Translations under genes and position numbers: made by a program | The notes under the pieces: generated by a model | The model's input: only the letters and a program-made list of their open reading frames with translations | Databases searched by the model: none | What the model was told of the DNA's origin: nothing | NCBI RefSeq assembly: GCF_002007205.1 | Contig: NZ_LAZS01000005.1 | Span: 1,612,001 to 1,676,000 of the forward strand | Source: Ensifer adhaerens | Lineage (GTDB): Bacteria; Pseudomonadota; Alphaproteobacteria; Rhizobiales; Rhizobiaceae | DNA: 64,000 nucleotides | Direction of reading: 5' to 3' | In this document: positions 41,575 through 50,845 of the stretch, in pieces | Layout: each line of letters begins with the position of its first letter | Numbering within the stretch: the first letter of the stretch is position 1

Positions 41575-44180
41575 TTCTTCACCACTCCCTTGAGACCGCC
41601 GCCGATCAGGAATGTCGCATCCATCAGGGCGAGGATCGGATTGATGCCGCCGCTGGCGACAAGGTAGCGCGGTTGCCATTGCGGATGAAACTTCGACTTG
41701 AAGGCGCGAAGACCTTTGAAGTTGTAGAAGCGCTCGCCGTGTTCGAAGAAGGTGCGGCCGGCCCGGTCCCACACCGGCGCGATCTGGCGCGTGGACATGC
41801 CGGACAGCGGCGCCATGCCGAGATTGAAAGCGCGGTACCCTTCCCCCTTCAGATACTCCATCACCTGGGCGAAGAGAAAATCCATGGCCCCCTTTGGCGC
41901 ATCCGGCGAGAAGCGCATGAGATCGACGGTCCCCTCCTCCTTGGTCGCCGTCACCAAAATGTTGGCGAAGGCGACCGTGCGCCCGTTCCAGGTGAGGATC
42001 GCCACCGGCTGCTCGCGAAGATATTCGGGATCGAAGGCACCAAGCGAGAAACCCTTCTCCTTAGCATTGTGGTGCGCGAGCCAAGCATCGGACACCGCCG
42101 TCAGATCGTCCATGACGTCGGAAACATTTCCGGGCGGCACGACACGGAATTCGAGCCCGTCGCGCTGGGCGCGGCTCACCTGCTGACGCAGGTTCGCCCA
42201 TTTGCCCCCCTTCATTTCGAAGCGAGCAAGATCGACGCGCGCGAGTTCACCGAGCCTGAAGGCCCGCAGCCCGGCATCGGCATAGTAGGCAAGCCCTTGG
42301 GGCGAGACCTGGTAGAAGACAGCCCGGCAGCCGGCCGCGCGCGCCTTCTCGATGAAGTGCCAGATGAGTTCCGGCCAGGCATCGATCGGGCCGACAGGAT
42401 CAAAAAGGGCGATCCAGGAACGGGCCCGCTGGCCATACATGATGAAGGCACGGCCGTCGGCGGAAAACAGCAGGCTCTTGTCGCCCATGCGCACCAGGTT
42501 GGCGTCGGACATGTCCTGTGCCTCGACGATCGAAAGCGCCCGCTCCATCGCATCCTCGGACGCGGGCTCGGCGGTTCCTGTTGCCGGGCGCATCAAGCTC
42601 CAGATCGCGAGCATGCTCGCCCCAATCGTGACGCCGAGAAGCGCACGCAGGCCTCGGGGCGCCTCTGCGGAGAATTCGAACTGCCACCAGAGCTCGTGGC
42701 TGTATTCGACATCGCGGTAGACGAAGAGCAGCACGACCAGTGCGCCCAGGCAGATGACCCCGAGCGCCGTCAGCCACGGCACCGTCAACGCCTGCCCGAA
42801 GAGCGAGGCCGGGCGCACGAACAGGCGACGGCTGACGAGGAGCCCGACGAGGAAGAAGGCGAGCATACCCGCCTCCACGACGGCGATCGCCTTGATCAGC
42901 GACAGCAGGAGTGCGGCGACCGCGATCACGATCGAGGCCCACCAGGCTCCGTCGAGTCTCAGCGCCAATCCGCGCGAGACGACGACGAGCGCGAGGCCGA
43001 GCAGACTGGCAAGGAAGTGTGCGCCTTCGACGATGGGCAGCGGCAGCAGGCCTTCGAGGAAGGCAAGATTTTCGTCGGGCGTCGGGGTAACGCTCGAAAG
43101 GACGAGCATGATCGCAAGCACGATGCCGAGCGTCGCCAGCAGCAGCGGCGTCATGCGGCCGCCGATACGGCGTACGCTCGATGCGACCGGATGGCCCGAC
43201 AGCTGGCGGAGCTCGATACCCATGACGACGGCGATCGCGATGACCAGCGGCAGCACGTGATAGATCACGCGGTAGAGCACCAGCGCGCCGAGAATCGTGT
43301 CGACATCGGCGTTGTGGCCGAGCGTCGCGATGATGATCGTCTCGAAGACGCCGAGGCCGGCCGGAACGTGGCTCAAGACACCGACGCCGACGGCCAACGA
43401 ATAGACCGCTAGGAAGGCCGGCCAGCCGATCGTGCCCGCGGGCAGAAGGACATAGAGGACCGTCGCCGAGGCGGCGAGATCGAGCGCCGTCACCAGGAAC
43501 TGGCGCGAAACGGTGCGAGAATCCGGCAGCCGAAGCGTCAGACGCCCGATGCTGACCTCGCGCCCGTTACGGGCAAGAAAGAACATGGTGAACAGACCGC
43601 CGAGGATCACGGCCGCGATCACGCGCAATACCAGGGGATCCATCCCGGTCATCGGCGCCACATACTCGCCGACGGCAAGCAGGCTGAGGCAGGTCACCGT
43701 CAAAAGCCCGAGCCCAAAGGCGAGCGTCACGAAAGCGATGATGCGGGCGATGTTTTCAGGCTCGATGCCGAGGCGCGAATAGGAACGGTAGCGGATGGCG
43801 CCGCCACTGAGCGCCCCGAACCCCGCGGTGTTGCCGACCGCATAGGCCGAGGCCGCCGTCAGCGCCACGTCGGCATAGGGCAGCTTTCGCTTGACGTAAT
43901 CAAGCGCGCTGACGTCATAGAAGGTGAGCGCGAGGAAGCTCAACGCAGTGAAGAACACCGCCGCCGCGACGGAGATCCAACTGGTATCCGCCAATGCCTG
44001 GACGACCTCGTCGTACTGGACTTCGGACGTCAGGTGAAAGATCGCAAAGCCGAAAAGCGCGATTACGAAGAGCGTACCGGCAGCCGATAGATAACGGCGA
44101 TTGCGACGCAGGAAGGAGAACCAGCCTCCCTCCACCTGCTGCTCGTCGTCGGTTGCACGTTCCGGTAGGGAGGATGTCAT
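41571..44180 (-). CDS. lpiA: Lysyl-phosphatidylglycerol synthase LpiA (MprF-like)
   Basis: 869 residues. Makes aminoacylated phosphatidylglycerol from lysyl-tRNA and phosphatidylglycerol, reducing the surface negative charge and aiding survival in acid and with cationic peptides. The N-terminal half has about 14 predicted helices (30-520), the lipid-flipping part; the C-terminal cytoplasmic half (about 550-855) is the GNAT-like synthase domain, with GFSLGAFDPEYL, MRFSPDAPKGAMDFLF and FNLGMAPLSGM. First gene of a leftward lpiA-acvB operon; PgsA, which makes the lipid substrate, is encoded at 54767. The upstream repeats at 44193-44257 may be part of its control. Confidence 0.93.
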   Translation of the reverse strand: MTSSLPERATDDEQQVEGGWFSFLRRNRRYLSAAGTLFVIALFGFAIFHLTSEVQYDEVVQALADTSWISVAAAVFFTALSFLALTFYDVSALDYVKRKLPYADVALTAASAYAVGNTAGFGALSGGAIRYRSYSRLGIEPENIARIIAFVTLAFGLGLLTVTCLSLLAVGEYVAPMTGMDPLVLRVIAAVILGGLFTMFFLARNGREVSIGRLTLRLPDSRTVSRQFLVTALDLAASATVLYVLLPAGTIGWPAFLAVYSLAVGVGVLSHVPAGLGVFETIIIATLGHNADVDTILGALVLYRVIYHVLPLVIAIAVVMGIELRQLSGHPVASSVRRIGGRMTPLLLATLGIVLAIMLVLSSVTPTPDENLAFLEGLLPLPIVEGAHFLASLLGLALVVVSRGLALRLDGAWWASIVIAVAALLLSLIKAIAVVEAGMLAFFLVGLLVSRRLFVRPASLFGQALTVPWLTALGVICLGALVVLLFVYRDVEYSHELWWQFEFSAEAPRGLRALLGVTIGASMLAIWSLMRPATGTAEPASEDAMERALSIVEAQDMSDANLVRMGDKSLLFSADGRAFIMYGQRARSWIALFDPVGPIDAWPELIWHFIEKARAAGCRAVFYQVSPQGLAYYADAGLRAFRLGELARVDLARFEMKGGKWANLRQQVSRAQRDGLEFRVVPPGNVSDVMDDLTAVSDAWLAHHNAKEKGFSLGAFDPEYLREQPVAILTWNGRTVAFANILVTATKEEGTVDLMRFSPDAPKGAMDFLFAQVMEYLKGEGYRAFNLGMAPLSGMSTRQIAPVWDRAGRTFFEHGERFYNFKGLRAFKSKFHPQWQPRYLVASGGINPILALMDATFLIGGGLKGVVKK

Positions 44181-44192
44181 GAAGCGCCCATG

Positions 44193-44257
44193 TCGGTAAT
44201 GAGGACATCAGCGCTTTAGCTTACCCGATACGGATCAAAAAGTGAAATATCGGTAAT
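44193..44257 (-). promoter_or_regulatory. Repeated ATTACCGA upstream of lpiA
   Basis: TCGGTAAT occurs twice on the + strand (44193-44200 and 44250-44257), 57 bases between starts, in the AT-rich leader before lpiA. In the direction of lpiA they read ATTACCGA. They could be tandem sites for an acid-response regulator, or chance. Confidence 0.35.
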
Positions 44258-44283
44258 AAATTATACTCTTATAAAACAAGCCC

Positions 44284-44880
44284 TTAGGCAAACAGTTGCT
44301 GCCGGTTGAGCTGCGCCCACTGCAAGAGCATGACCGTCTTGGCATCGCAGATCTCGCCGGTCGCGATCATTGCAACGGCTTCGTCGAAGGGGATTTCCAG
44401 AACTTCGATGTCCTCGCCCTCATGCGCAAGCCCCCCGCCGTCGCCGCGCTTCTCGGTGGCGTCGATATGGCCGGCAAAGAAGCTCGTGCGCTCGGTCAGC
44501 GCGCCCGGGCTCATATAGATATCGAAGAGGTGGATGACGTCCTGGACGTGGTAGCCGGTTTCCTCCAGCGCCTCGCGGCAAATCGCTTCTTCCGGGGTAT
44601 CGCCGTCGAGGAGCCCCGCGGCCGCCTCGATCAGATAGGCCGGGTCGCCCTGAAGCAGCACGGGAAGGCGGAACTGCCGCACCAGGATGACGCTTTGCCG
44701 CCTGGCATCGACGAGCAGGATGGTCGCCGCATTGCCATGATCGTGGACCTCCCGCTTCAGCGTCACGGTCGCGCCATCGGACATCTGCTGTTCGAACGTC
44801 ACCTCCTCCAGGTGCGCGAAGCCCTTCCACAGCGTGCGGCGGCCGACGATCCTGACGCGTGGGTCATGGTGGGTGCTCAT
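44284..44880 (-). CDS. NUDIX hydrolase, NudK-like nucleotide-sugar pyrophosphatase
   Basis: 198 residues. Cleaves nucleoside diphosphate linkages, with GDP-mannose the known substrate of E. coli NudK. The Nudix box is AGLLDGDTPEEAICREALEETGY region (88-110), with the REXXEEXG core at 102-109. Two changes from the consensus (Ala at the first Gly, Asp for the first Glu) are also seen in NudK itself. Further NudK-like landmarks are IYMSPGALTE and EDIEVLEIPFDEA...GEICDAKTVMLLQ. It lies 103 bases upstream of lpiA on the same strand, with no terminator visible between them. Confidence 0.85.
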   Translation of the reverse strand: MSTHHDPRVRIVGRRTLWKGFAHLEEVTFEQQMSDGATVTLKREVHDHGNAATILLVDARRQSVILVRQFRLPVLLQGDPAYLIEAAAGLLDGDTPEEAICREALEETGYHVQDVIHLFDIYMSPGALTERTSFFAGHIDATEKRGDGGGLAHEGEDIEVLEIPFDEAVAMIATGEICDAKTVMLLQWAQLNRQQLFA

Positions 44881-44923
44881 GCAGCTTCCTTCTCCGGCGA
44901 GTGCGATCCCGCCATTTCAGCCA

Positions 44924-45817
44924 TCAGTGGATATGTTCCGTTGCCGCGCGGTCTTCACGCTCCATCTGCAGCGTCGTGTGATGCAGGTCGAAACTCTCGC
45001 GCAACCGTTCTTCGATCGCCCGGCGCACGGCTTCGGCATCGGCGCCATCGGCAAGCACCGCATGGGCGGTCAAGGACGGCTGGCTCTGGGTGATCGCCCA
45101 GAGGTGTAGGTCGTGTACGGAGGCGACGCCGGGAACGGCGGCAATCGTCGCGTGCACATCGGCAAGACGCATGCCCGGCGGCACGCCTTCAAGCAGGATG
45201 TTGACGCATTCCTTGAGCAGCACCCAGGTGCGCGGAAAGACCATGAAGCCGATGCCGACGGCGAGCAGCGAATCCACCCATTGCCAACCGGTCAGCCAGA
45301 TGACCACCGCGCCGACGATGACGGCGAGCGAGCCCAGCATGTCCGACCAGACTTCGAGATAGGCGCCCTTGACGTTGAGGCTCTCGTCCTTGCGGCTGGT
45401 GAGCAGCCGCATCGAGGCGAGGTTGACGAGCAGGCCGATGACGGCGATCACCAGCATGCCGCCGGACTGGATCTCCTGCGGCTCGGACAGCCGCTTCCAG
45501 GCCTCATAGAGGATGTAGAAGGCGACACCGAGCAAGAGCAGCGCGTTGAAGGCGGCGGCCAGGATCTCGAAGCGCGCGTAGCCATAGGTGCGCAAGAGGT
45601 CCGACGGGCGGCGCCCGACATGAATGGCGACGAGCGCGATCGCAAGGGCTGCCGTATCGGTCAGCATGTGCATGGCATCGGAGATCAGCGCCAGGCTGCC
45701 GGTCAGGATGCCGCCTATGACCTCGGCCAGCATGAAACCGCCGGTCAGGCCAAGCGAGGCCCAGAGCCGCGAAACCGGCGTGCTGCTCACATCTGCATGG
45801 TGGTGGTCGCCGCTCAT
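44924..45817 (-). CDS. Cation diffusion facilitator (ZitB/CzcD-like)
   Basis: 297 residues from the ATG at 45817. Inner-membrane metal-proton antiporter, usually for zinc, exporting it to the periplasm. Six membrane helices (about 15-40, 48-70, 82-105, 116-135, 153-175, 181-200), metal motifs DAMHMLTDT in helix II (HxxxD) and EVWSDMLGS in helix V, then a cytoplasmic C-terminal domain (about 205-290). The N-terminus contains HHHAD. No metal regulator gene is nearby; the upstream NADH-independent oxidoreductase gene is 32 bases away and reads the same way. Confidence 0.9.
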   Translation of the reverse strand: MSGDHHHADVSSTPVSRLWASLGLTGGFMLAEVIGGILTGSLALISDAMHMLTDTAALAIALVAIHVGRRPSDLLRTYGYARFEILAAAFNALLLLGVAFYILYEAWKRLSEPQEIQSGGMLVIAVIGLLVNLASMRLLTSRKDESLNVKGAYLEVWSDMLGSLAVIVGAVVIWLTGWQWVDSLLAVGIGFMVFPRTWVLLKECVNILLEGVPPGMRLADVHATIAAVPGVASVHDLHLWAITQSQPSLTAHAVLADGADAEAVRRAIEERLRESFDLHHTTLQMEREDRAATEHIH

Positions 45818-45849
45818 GGAAGGTTCCGTCTGCCGTTCTACAACCTGAC

Positions 45850-47967
45850 TTAGCGCGCCAACCTTACCCAGACCCTGTTGTCGTGGAAGGCAGCGCCGCC
45901 ATAGGGCGCAACCGCATCGGCACCGGTGAGCACGTTGATGCCCTCCCCGTCGAGATGGGCGCCATTTGGCCACAGGCCCTCGGCAATGACCACGCCGCGC
46001 CGCGCGCCGCTGCCGATCTTCGCATGCAGACGCACTTCGCCGCGTTCGTTGCCGAGCTGGACGATGTCGCCGTCAGCTATGCCAAGCGCTGCGGCATCCT
46101 CCGCATGAACCATGACTTCCGGGCGCACTTCCTTCTGGATCGAGGATGGCGTCTCGGCAAAGGTCGAGTTGAGGAAGGATCGAGCCGGGGAAGTCGCGAG
46201 CCGGAACGGATGCTTGGCGTCCGCCACCTCGATGAGGTCGACATGGTCAGGAAACTCCGGCAGTGCTGCGTACGGTCCTTGCATGCCCATAGAGCGCGGC
46301 GGCCGGTTCGCTGCCGGCGTGCCGGTCCAGTCCGGTTTGAAGCGGAATTTGCCGTCCGGATGGCCGAAACCGTTGAGATAGTGCGCCTCCTCGAAGGCGG
46401 GCTGACAGTCGAGCCACTTCTGGCCCTTCATCTCCTCGTAGCCGATTCCGTAGTTGGCGAGCAGTCGGTCGATGTGCTCACGCTCCGTCAGGCCGAAACC
46501 GGCATGGTCGGCAACGCCCAGGCGCCTGGCGAGCTCCTCGATCACGAAGAGATTGGTGCGCACGGTCGAGGGCGGCTCCACGACCTTGGGACCGATGAGG
46601 ATGTGCTGGTGGCCGCCGCCGCGATAGAGATCGTCATGTTCGAGGAACATGGTGGCCGGCAGCACGATGTCGGCAACCGCAGCCGTGTCCGTCATGAACT
46701 GCTCGTGCACGGCAACGAACAGGTCGTCACGCAGGAAGCCACGCTTCACCAGGCGCTGCTCCGGCGCGACGTTCACCGGATTGGTGTTCTGGATCAGCAT
46801 CGCCGTCACCGGCCCGCGATGGCGCAGCGCCTCGGCGTCGCCCGTCAGCACCCGGCCGATCTGCGATTGGTCGAGCATACGCACATCCGGATCATGGAAG
46901 GCCGAGCCGATGAGTTCGCGCTTGTCGAGCTTGAAGATATCGTTGTTGGAATGAAAGGCGCCGCCGCCCTCGTGTTTCCACGAGCCGAGCACGGTCGCGA
47001 CGGAAGCGGCAGCATGGATCGCGACCGAGCCGTTGCGCTGGCGGGTAAAACCGTATCCGAGGCGAAAGTAGGTGCGCGGCGTCGTGCCGACGAGCCTGGC
47101 GAAGGCTTCGATCTCCTCGACCGAAAGTCCTGTAATGGCGGACGCCCATTCCGGGCCGCGTGACTTCAGATGCGCTTCAAGCCCGACCGGATCGTCGGCG
47201 AAGTCCGCCATATAGGCGCGGTCGGCATAGCCGTCGCGAAAGGCGATATGCATCACGGCACAGGCAAGCGCCGCATCGGTGCCCGGCTTCAGCACCAGCC
47301 CCATGTCGGCCTGTTTGACCGTCGGATTGTCGTAGATGTCGATGACGACGATCTTGGCGCCGCGGTCCTTGCGGGCTTTCACCGCATGGGTCATCACGTT
47401 GACCTGGGTCGCAACCGCGTTCGTGCCCCAGATCACCACGCAATCGGACTTGGCCATCTCGCGCGGGTCCGGGCCGCGCAACGCGCCGGTCGCCATGGTG
47501 AAGCCGGTCCAGGCCATGTTGGTGCAGATCGAGCCGAAGAAGCCGGAATAGCGCTTGGCGTGACGCAGCCGCTCGATAGAATCGCGCTGAACCTGGCCCA
47601 TGGTGCCCGCGTAGAAGTATGGCCACACGGTCTCTGCGCCGTATTTCTGCTCGGCGCGGACGAACTGGTCGGCGATCTCGTCGAGCGCCGCTTCCCAGCC
47701 CACCTCCTGCCAGCCGCCCTCGCCCTTGGCGCCCTTGCGGCGCTTCGGCACCATCAGCCGGTCCGGATGGTAGATGCGCTCGGAATAGCGCGCCACCTTG
47801 GCGCAAATCACGCCGGCGGTGTAGGTATTGGTGGAGGCGCCGCGCACGCGACCGATCCGCCCTTCGGCGGTAAGGTCCACTTCCAGGGCGCAGGCCGAGG
47901 GACAGTCATGCGGACAGACCGAGTGGCCGATCGTTTTTTCTATCTTGATGGGGGTCGCAACGTTCAT
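45850..47967 (-). CDS. Molybdopterin-dependent oxidoreductase with 4Fe-4S cluster
   Basis: 705 residues from the ATG at 47967; an ATG at 47991 would add eight residues. Cytoplasmic-looking (no Tat signal) DMSO-reductase family protein. The iron-sulfur cysteines are C18, C22, C26 and C55 (CPHDCPSAC...VICAK). Molybdopterin-binding domains follow through the body, with a C-terminal molydopterin dinucleotide-binding domain (about 580-700) including NSTFAETPS. Substrate unknown. It lies 32 bases upstream of the CDF gene. The MoaD/MoaE genes elsewhere in the window supply its cofactor. Confidence 0.88.
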   Translation of the reverse strand: MNVATPIKIEKTIGHSVCPHDCPSACALEVDLTAEGRIGRVRGASTNTYTAGVICAKVARYSERIYHPDRLMVPKRRKGAKGEGGWQEVGWEAALDEIADQFVRAEQKYGAETVWPYFYAGTMGQVQRDSIERLRHAKRYSGFFGSICTNMAWTGFTMATGALRGPDPREMAKSDCVVIWGTNAVATQVNVMTHAVKARKDRGAKIVVIDIYDNPTVKQADMGLVLKPGTDAALACAVMHIAFRDGYADRAYMADFADDPVGLEAHLKSRGPEWASAITGLSVEEIEAFARLVGTTPRTYFRLGYGFTRQRNGSVAIHAAASVATVLGSWKHEGGGAFHSNNDIFKLDKRELIGSAFHDPDVRMLDQSQIGRVLTGDAEALRHRGPVTAMLIQNTNPVNVAPEQRLVKRGFLRDDLFVAVHEQFMTDTAAVADIVLPATMFLEHDDLYRGGGHQHILIGPKVVEPPSTVRTNLFVIEELARRLGVADHAGFGLTEREHIDRLLANYGIGYEEMKGQKWLDCQPAFEEAHYLNGFGHPDGKFRFKPDWTGTPAANRPPRSMGMQGPYAALPEFPDHVDLIEVADAKHPFRLATSPARSFLNSTFAETPSSIQKEVRPEVMVHAEDAAALGIADGDIVQLGNERGEVRLHAKIGSGARRGVVIAEGLWPNGAHLDGEGINVLTGADAVAPYGGAAFHDNRVWVRLAR

Positions 47968-48054
47968 GGCTTTTCTATATGGCATCGGCAATTCGGCTCA
48001 AAGAGCCAATCGCCCACCCATCGCAACTATTGATCACAGCCATCGGCGGCGCTC

Positions 48055-48924
48055 ATGAACTATCGGCACATCTACCACGCGGGCAATTTTGCCGACGTCC
48101 TGAAGCACGCGGTGCTGGCACGGCTCGTCACCTATCTTCAGCAGAAGGAGAAGGCGTTCCGCGTTCTCGATACCCATGCGGGCATCGGGCTCTACGACCT
48201 CTCCAGCGAAGAGGCGCAGAAGACCGGCGAATGGCGTGACGGCGTCGGCCGGTTGCTCGACAGCGAATTGCCGCCGGAGATCGCGGCGATCCTCGCCCCC
48301 TACCTCTCCTCCATCCGCGCGCTGAACGCCGGCTCCGAGCTGACGCTCTATCCCGGCTCGCCTAAGCTCGCGCGCATGCTCTTCCGTCCGCAGGACCGGC
48401 TTTCGGCAATGGAGCTGCATCCGGACGACTACGAAACGCTGCACCGGCTTTTCGACGGCGATTTCCAGAGCCGGGTCACCGAGCTCGACGGCTGGCTGGC
48501 GCTCGGTGCGCATCTGCCGCCGAAGGAAAAGCGGGGACTCATCCTCGTCGACCCGCCCTTCGAGAAGGAGGGTGAATACGACCGCCTCGCCGATGGTCTC
48601 GCGCGCGGCTATCGCCGCTTTGCCGGTGGCGTCTATTGCCTGTGGTATCCCTTGAAGCAGGGCGCGCCGATCAAGGCCTTCCATGAGGCGCTGAAGGCGC
48701 TCGCCATTCCGAAGATGCTCTGCGCCGAACTCTCGGTCCGAAGCGACCGGGAAACCACCGGGCTTTCCGGCTCCGGTCTCATCATCGTCAATCCGCCCTT
48801 CACGCTGAAGAGCGAGCTCGACGCGCTCTTGCCGTTCTTGAAAACCCGGCTGGGCCAGGATCGTTTCGCGTCCAGCCGCTGCTTCTGGCTGCGCGGAGAA
48901 GAACAGACAGACCGAGGGGCTTGA
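48055..48924 (+). CDS. rlmJ: 23S rRNA (adenine-2030-N6)-methyltransferase
   Basis: 289 residues. Methylates A2030 of 23S rRNA using S-adenosylmethionine. Family markers: MNYRHIYHAGNFADVLKHAVL at the start, the SAM motif VLDTHAGIGLYDL (near 38-50) and the catalytic DPPF in LILVDPPFEKEGEYDR (near 164-168). Length is normal. Divergent from the molybdopterin oxidoreductase gene with an 87-base spacer. Confidence 0.95.
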   Translation: MNYRHIYHAGNFADVLKHAVLARLVTYLQQKEKAFRVLDTHAGIGLYDLSSEEAQKTGEWRDGVGRLLDSELPPEIAAILAPYLSSIRALNAGSELTLYPGSPKLARMLFRPQDRLSAMELHPDDYETLHRLFDGDFQSRVTELDGWLALGAHLPPKEKRGLILVDPPFEKEGEYDRLADGLARGYRRFAGGVYCLWYPLKQGAPIKAFHEALKALAIPKMLCAELSVRSDRETTGLSGSGLIIVNPPFTLKSELDALLPFLKTRLGQDRFASSRCFWLRGEEQTDRGA

Positions 48925-48975
48925 CGGACGGGCGCGACGCACCGCAATCTCGTGTGACGACATAGGGAGACGCCC

Positions 48976-49416
48976 ATGACTCGCACGCTCGCCGCCACGC
49001 TTCTCATTTCGCTTTCCCTCGCCGGCGCCACCGCGCCGGGCGCCATTGCTGCCGACTATATCGGCAATGGCCAGGCACGAACTTACAATGCCGGGGTCTG
49101 CGGCGAGGCTTCGGTTCTCGGCTTCATCACCTCCCGGTTCGAGTATCGGGATGCAAATTACCTGCATGCCAATCTCTCGATCGCCGAAATCCGCAACATG
49201 GGACAGAGCCGGCAGGAGTTCCGCGACGAGACGCATCTCGTCGAGCGCGAATACTGCTACGCAACCGCCGTCATGACCGACGGCGAACAGCGGGCACTCT
49301 ATTACCTCATCGAACGCCCCTGGGGCTTTGCCGGCGTCGGCAGAAGCATCGAGTTCTGCGTCGGCGGCCTCGATCCCTGGTATGTCTACGGCGCCTACTG
49401 CGCCTCGCTCCGTTAA
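48976..49416 (+). CDS. Secreted protein of unknown function with four cysteines
   Basis: 146 residues with signal peptide ending AIAADY (near 26). The mature domain is about 120 residues, with four cysteines (CGEA, YCYAT, IEFCVGG and YGAYCA) which can make two disulfides. Many aromatic residues near the end (WGFAGVGRSIEFCVGGLDPWYVYGAYC). No domain recognised. It ends two bases before the start of the RNase T2 gene, so the two are probably co-transcribed; a role as partner, inhibitor or unrelated cell-wall protein is open. Confidence 0.75.
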   Translation: MTRTLAATLLISLSLAGATAPGAIAADYIGNGQARTYNAGVCGEASVLGFITSRFEYRDANYLHANLSIAEIRNMGQSRQEFRDETHLVEREYCYATAVMTDGEQRALYYLIERPWGFAGVGRSIEFCVGGLDPWYVYGAYCASLR

Positions 49417-49418
49417 TC

Positions 49419-50135
49419 ATGAGATCATTCCGGAAAACGCGCCGGCTTCTGCCGGCGCTTTTCGTTGCCGCAGCCCTCGTTGGCTGCAGCGATCAGAACA
49501 CTGAAAAGGCGCCGGCGGCGACGGGAACGCAAGCCACGAAGGCGGCCGTTACGGTGCCGGTCGGCAGCGGTTTCGATTTCTACGTGCTCTCGCTCTCCTG
49601 GTCGCCGACCTGGTGCGGCGACAATGACCCCAAGGGAAAATCGAGCCAGTGCGAAATCGGCGGCAACCGCGGTCTGATCGTGCATGGCCTCTGGCCGCAG
49701 AACGAAAAGGGTTACCCGGACTTCTGCCCGACGCGACAATCCGATCGCGTGCCGTCGTCGCTCGGCAAGCAATATCTCGATCTCATCCCCTCCATCGGCC
49801 TGATTGGCCATCAATGGCGCAAGCACGGGACCTGTTCCGGCCTCAGCCAGGAGGATTACTTCGCCGTGACACGTGCGGCCCGGGAGCGGCTCACGCTGCC
49901 GGCGGAACTCGCACCATCCCGGCAGGAGAGAGGTCTGCGTGTCGCCGCCATGGAAGATGCGCTCGTCGCCCAAAACCCTGGAATGACGAAGGATGCGGTC
50001 GCCGTGACCTGCGAAGGCAATCGGCTCGAAGAGATCCGGGTCTGTTTCGACAAGTCGCTGAACTTCCGCGCCTGCCCGGCGGTCGATCGCCAGGCGTGCC
50101 GAAAGGACACCGTGTCGTTGCCCCCGGCGCCCTAG
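49419..50135 (+). CDS. Ribonuclease T2, predicted lipoprotein
   Basis: 238 residues. RNase T2/RNase I family endoribonuclease that cuts RNA via 2',3'-cyclic phosphates. Both catalytic segments are seen: H89 in IVHGLWPQ and H131/H136 with K135 in HQWRKHGTC. The N-terminus has a lipobox LVGC (C23) after a hydrophobic stretch and a basic start, so the enzyme is probably lipid-anchored in the periplasmic leaflet. RNase T2 in a lipidated form is unusual compared with soluble E. coli RNase I. Follows the four-cysteine secreted protein gene by two bases. Confidence 0.85.
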   Translation: MRSFRKTRRLLPALFVAAALVGCSDQNTEKAPAATGTQATKAAVTVPVGSGFDFYVLSLSWSPTWCGDNDPKGKSSQCEIGGNRGLIVHGLWPQNEKGYPDFCPTRQSDRVPSSLGKQYLDLIPSIGLIGHQWRKHGTCSGLSQEDYFAVTRAARERLTLPAELAPSRQERGLRVAAMEDALVAQNPGMTKDAVAVTCEGNRLEEIRVCFDKSLNFRACPAVDRQACRKDTVSLPPAP

Positions 50136-50194
50136 CCGACCGATAGGGACCTGAATATGCTGGCTCAGAAACAATCCTGGAAAGAAGACGTTCG

Positions 50195-50785
50195 ATGAAG
50201 ATCTTGTACTCGCCCGCCTCGCCCTATTCGAACAAGGTTCGCATGGCGGCGCATTACGCGGACTACAAAGCTGAAAGCGTGCTGACCGACACCAACGCCA
50301 ACCCTGCGGAACTGATCGACAACAACCCGCTCGGCAAGATCCCGACGCTGATCCTTGGCGACGGACGGGCACTCTACGACAGCCGTACGATCATGCATTT
50401 CATCGACCGGGAAACCAAGGGCAGGCTCTATCCGAGGAATGCCGAAAAGCGCACCGATGTCGAACTGCTCGAAGCGCTCTGCGACGGTGTCTGCGATAGC
50501 CTGCTGGCGATCGTTTACGAGAAGCGCTCGCATCCGCCGGAAAAGGTGCATCAGCCCTGGATCGATCGGCAATGGGAAAAGGTCGAGCGCAGCCTCGACT
50601 ACTTGAACGACAACCTCCCGAAGACCGGGGCCAAGCTGCACGCCGGTCATTTCGCGCTGGCGGCGATGCTGCGCTACATCGAACTGCGGTTTGCCGGCGA
50701 ATGGCAGAAGGGCCGCGCCAAGCTGAAGAACTGGCCGGCGAAGTTCGAAAAACACTTCCCGGATTACCCCAAGTTCAAGGCCTAA
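50195..50785 (+). CDS. Glutathione S-transferase family protein
   Basis: 196 residues. N-terminal thioredoxin-fold domain (1-78): MKILYSPASPYSNKVRMAAHY, with Ser at the catalytic position, and PLGKIPTLILGDGRALYDSRTI as the GSH-binding segment with the cis-proline; C-terminal all-helical domain after residue 85. Substrate unknown. Stands after the RNase T2 gene on the same strand (59-base gap) and ends before a bidirectional terminator shared with the porin. Confidence 0.87.
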   Translation: MKILYSPASPYSNKVRMAAHYADYKAESVLTDTNANPAELIDNNPLGKIPTLILGDGRALYDSRTIMHFIDRETKGRLYPRNAEKRTDVELLEALCDGVCDSLLAIVYEKRSHPPEKVHQPWIDRQWEKVERSLDYLNDNLPKTGAKLHAGHFALAAMLRYIELRFAGEWQKGRAKLKNWPAKFEKHFPDYPKFKA

Positions 50786-50796
50786 CGTGCAGACAC

Positions 50797-50828
50797 AAAA
50801 AAGGCCGGGTCTCCCCGGCCTTTTCTTT
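50797..50828. terminator. Bidirectional terminator between GST and omp25 genes
   Basis: GGCCGGG/CCCCGGCC stem with AAAAAA on the left and TTTTCTTT on the right, between the convergent stops at 50785 and 50846. Confidence 0.88.
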
Positions 50829-50845
50829 GATCCGGCAGAAGCCGA

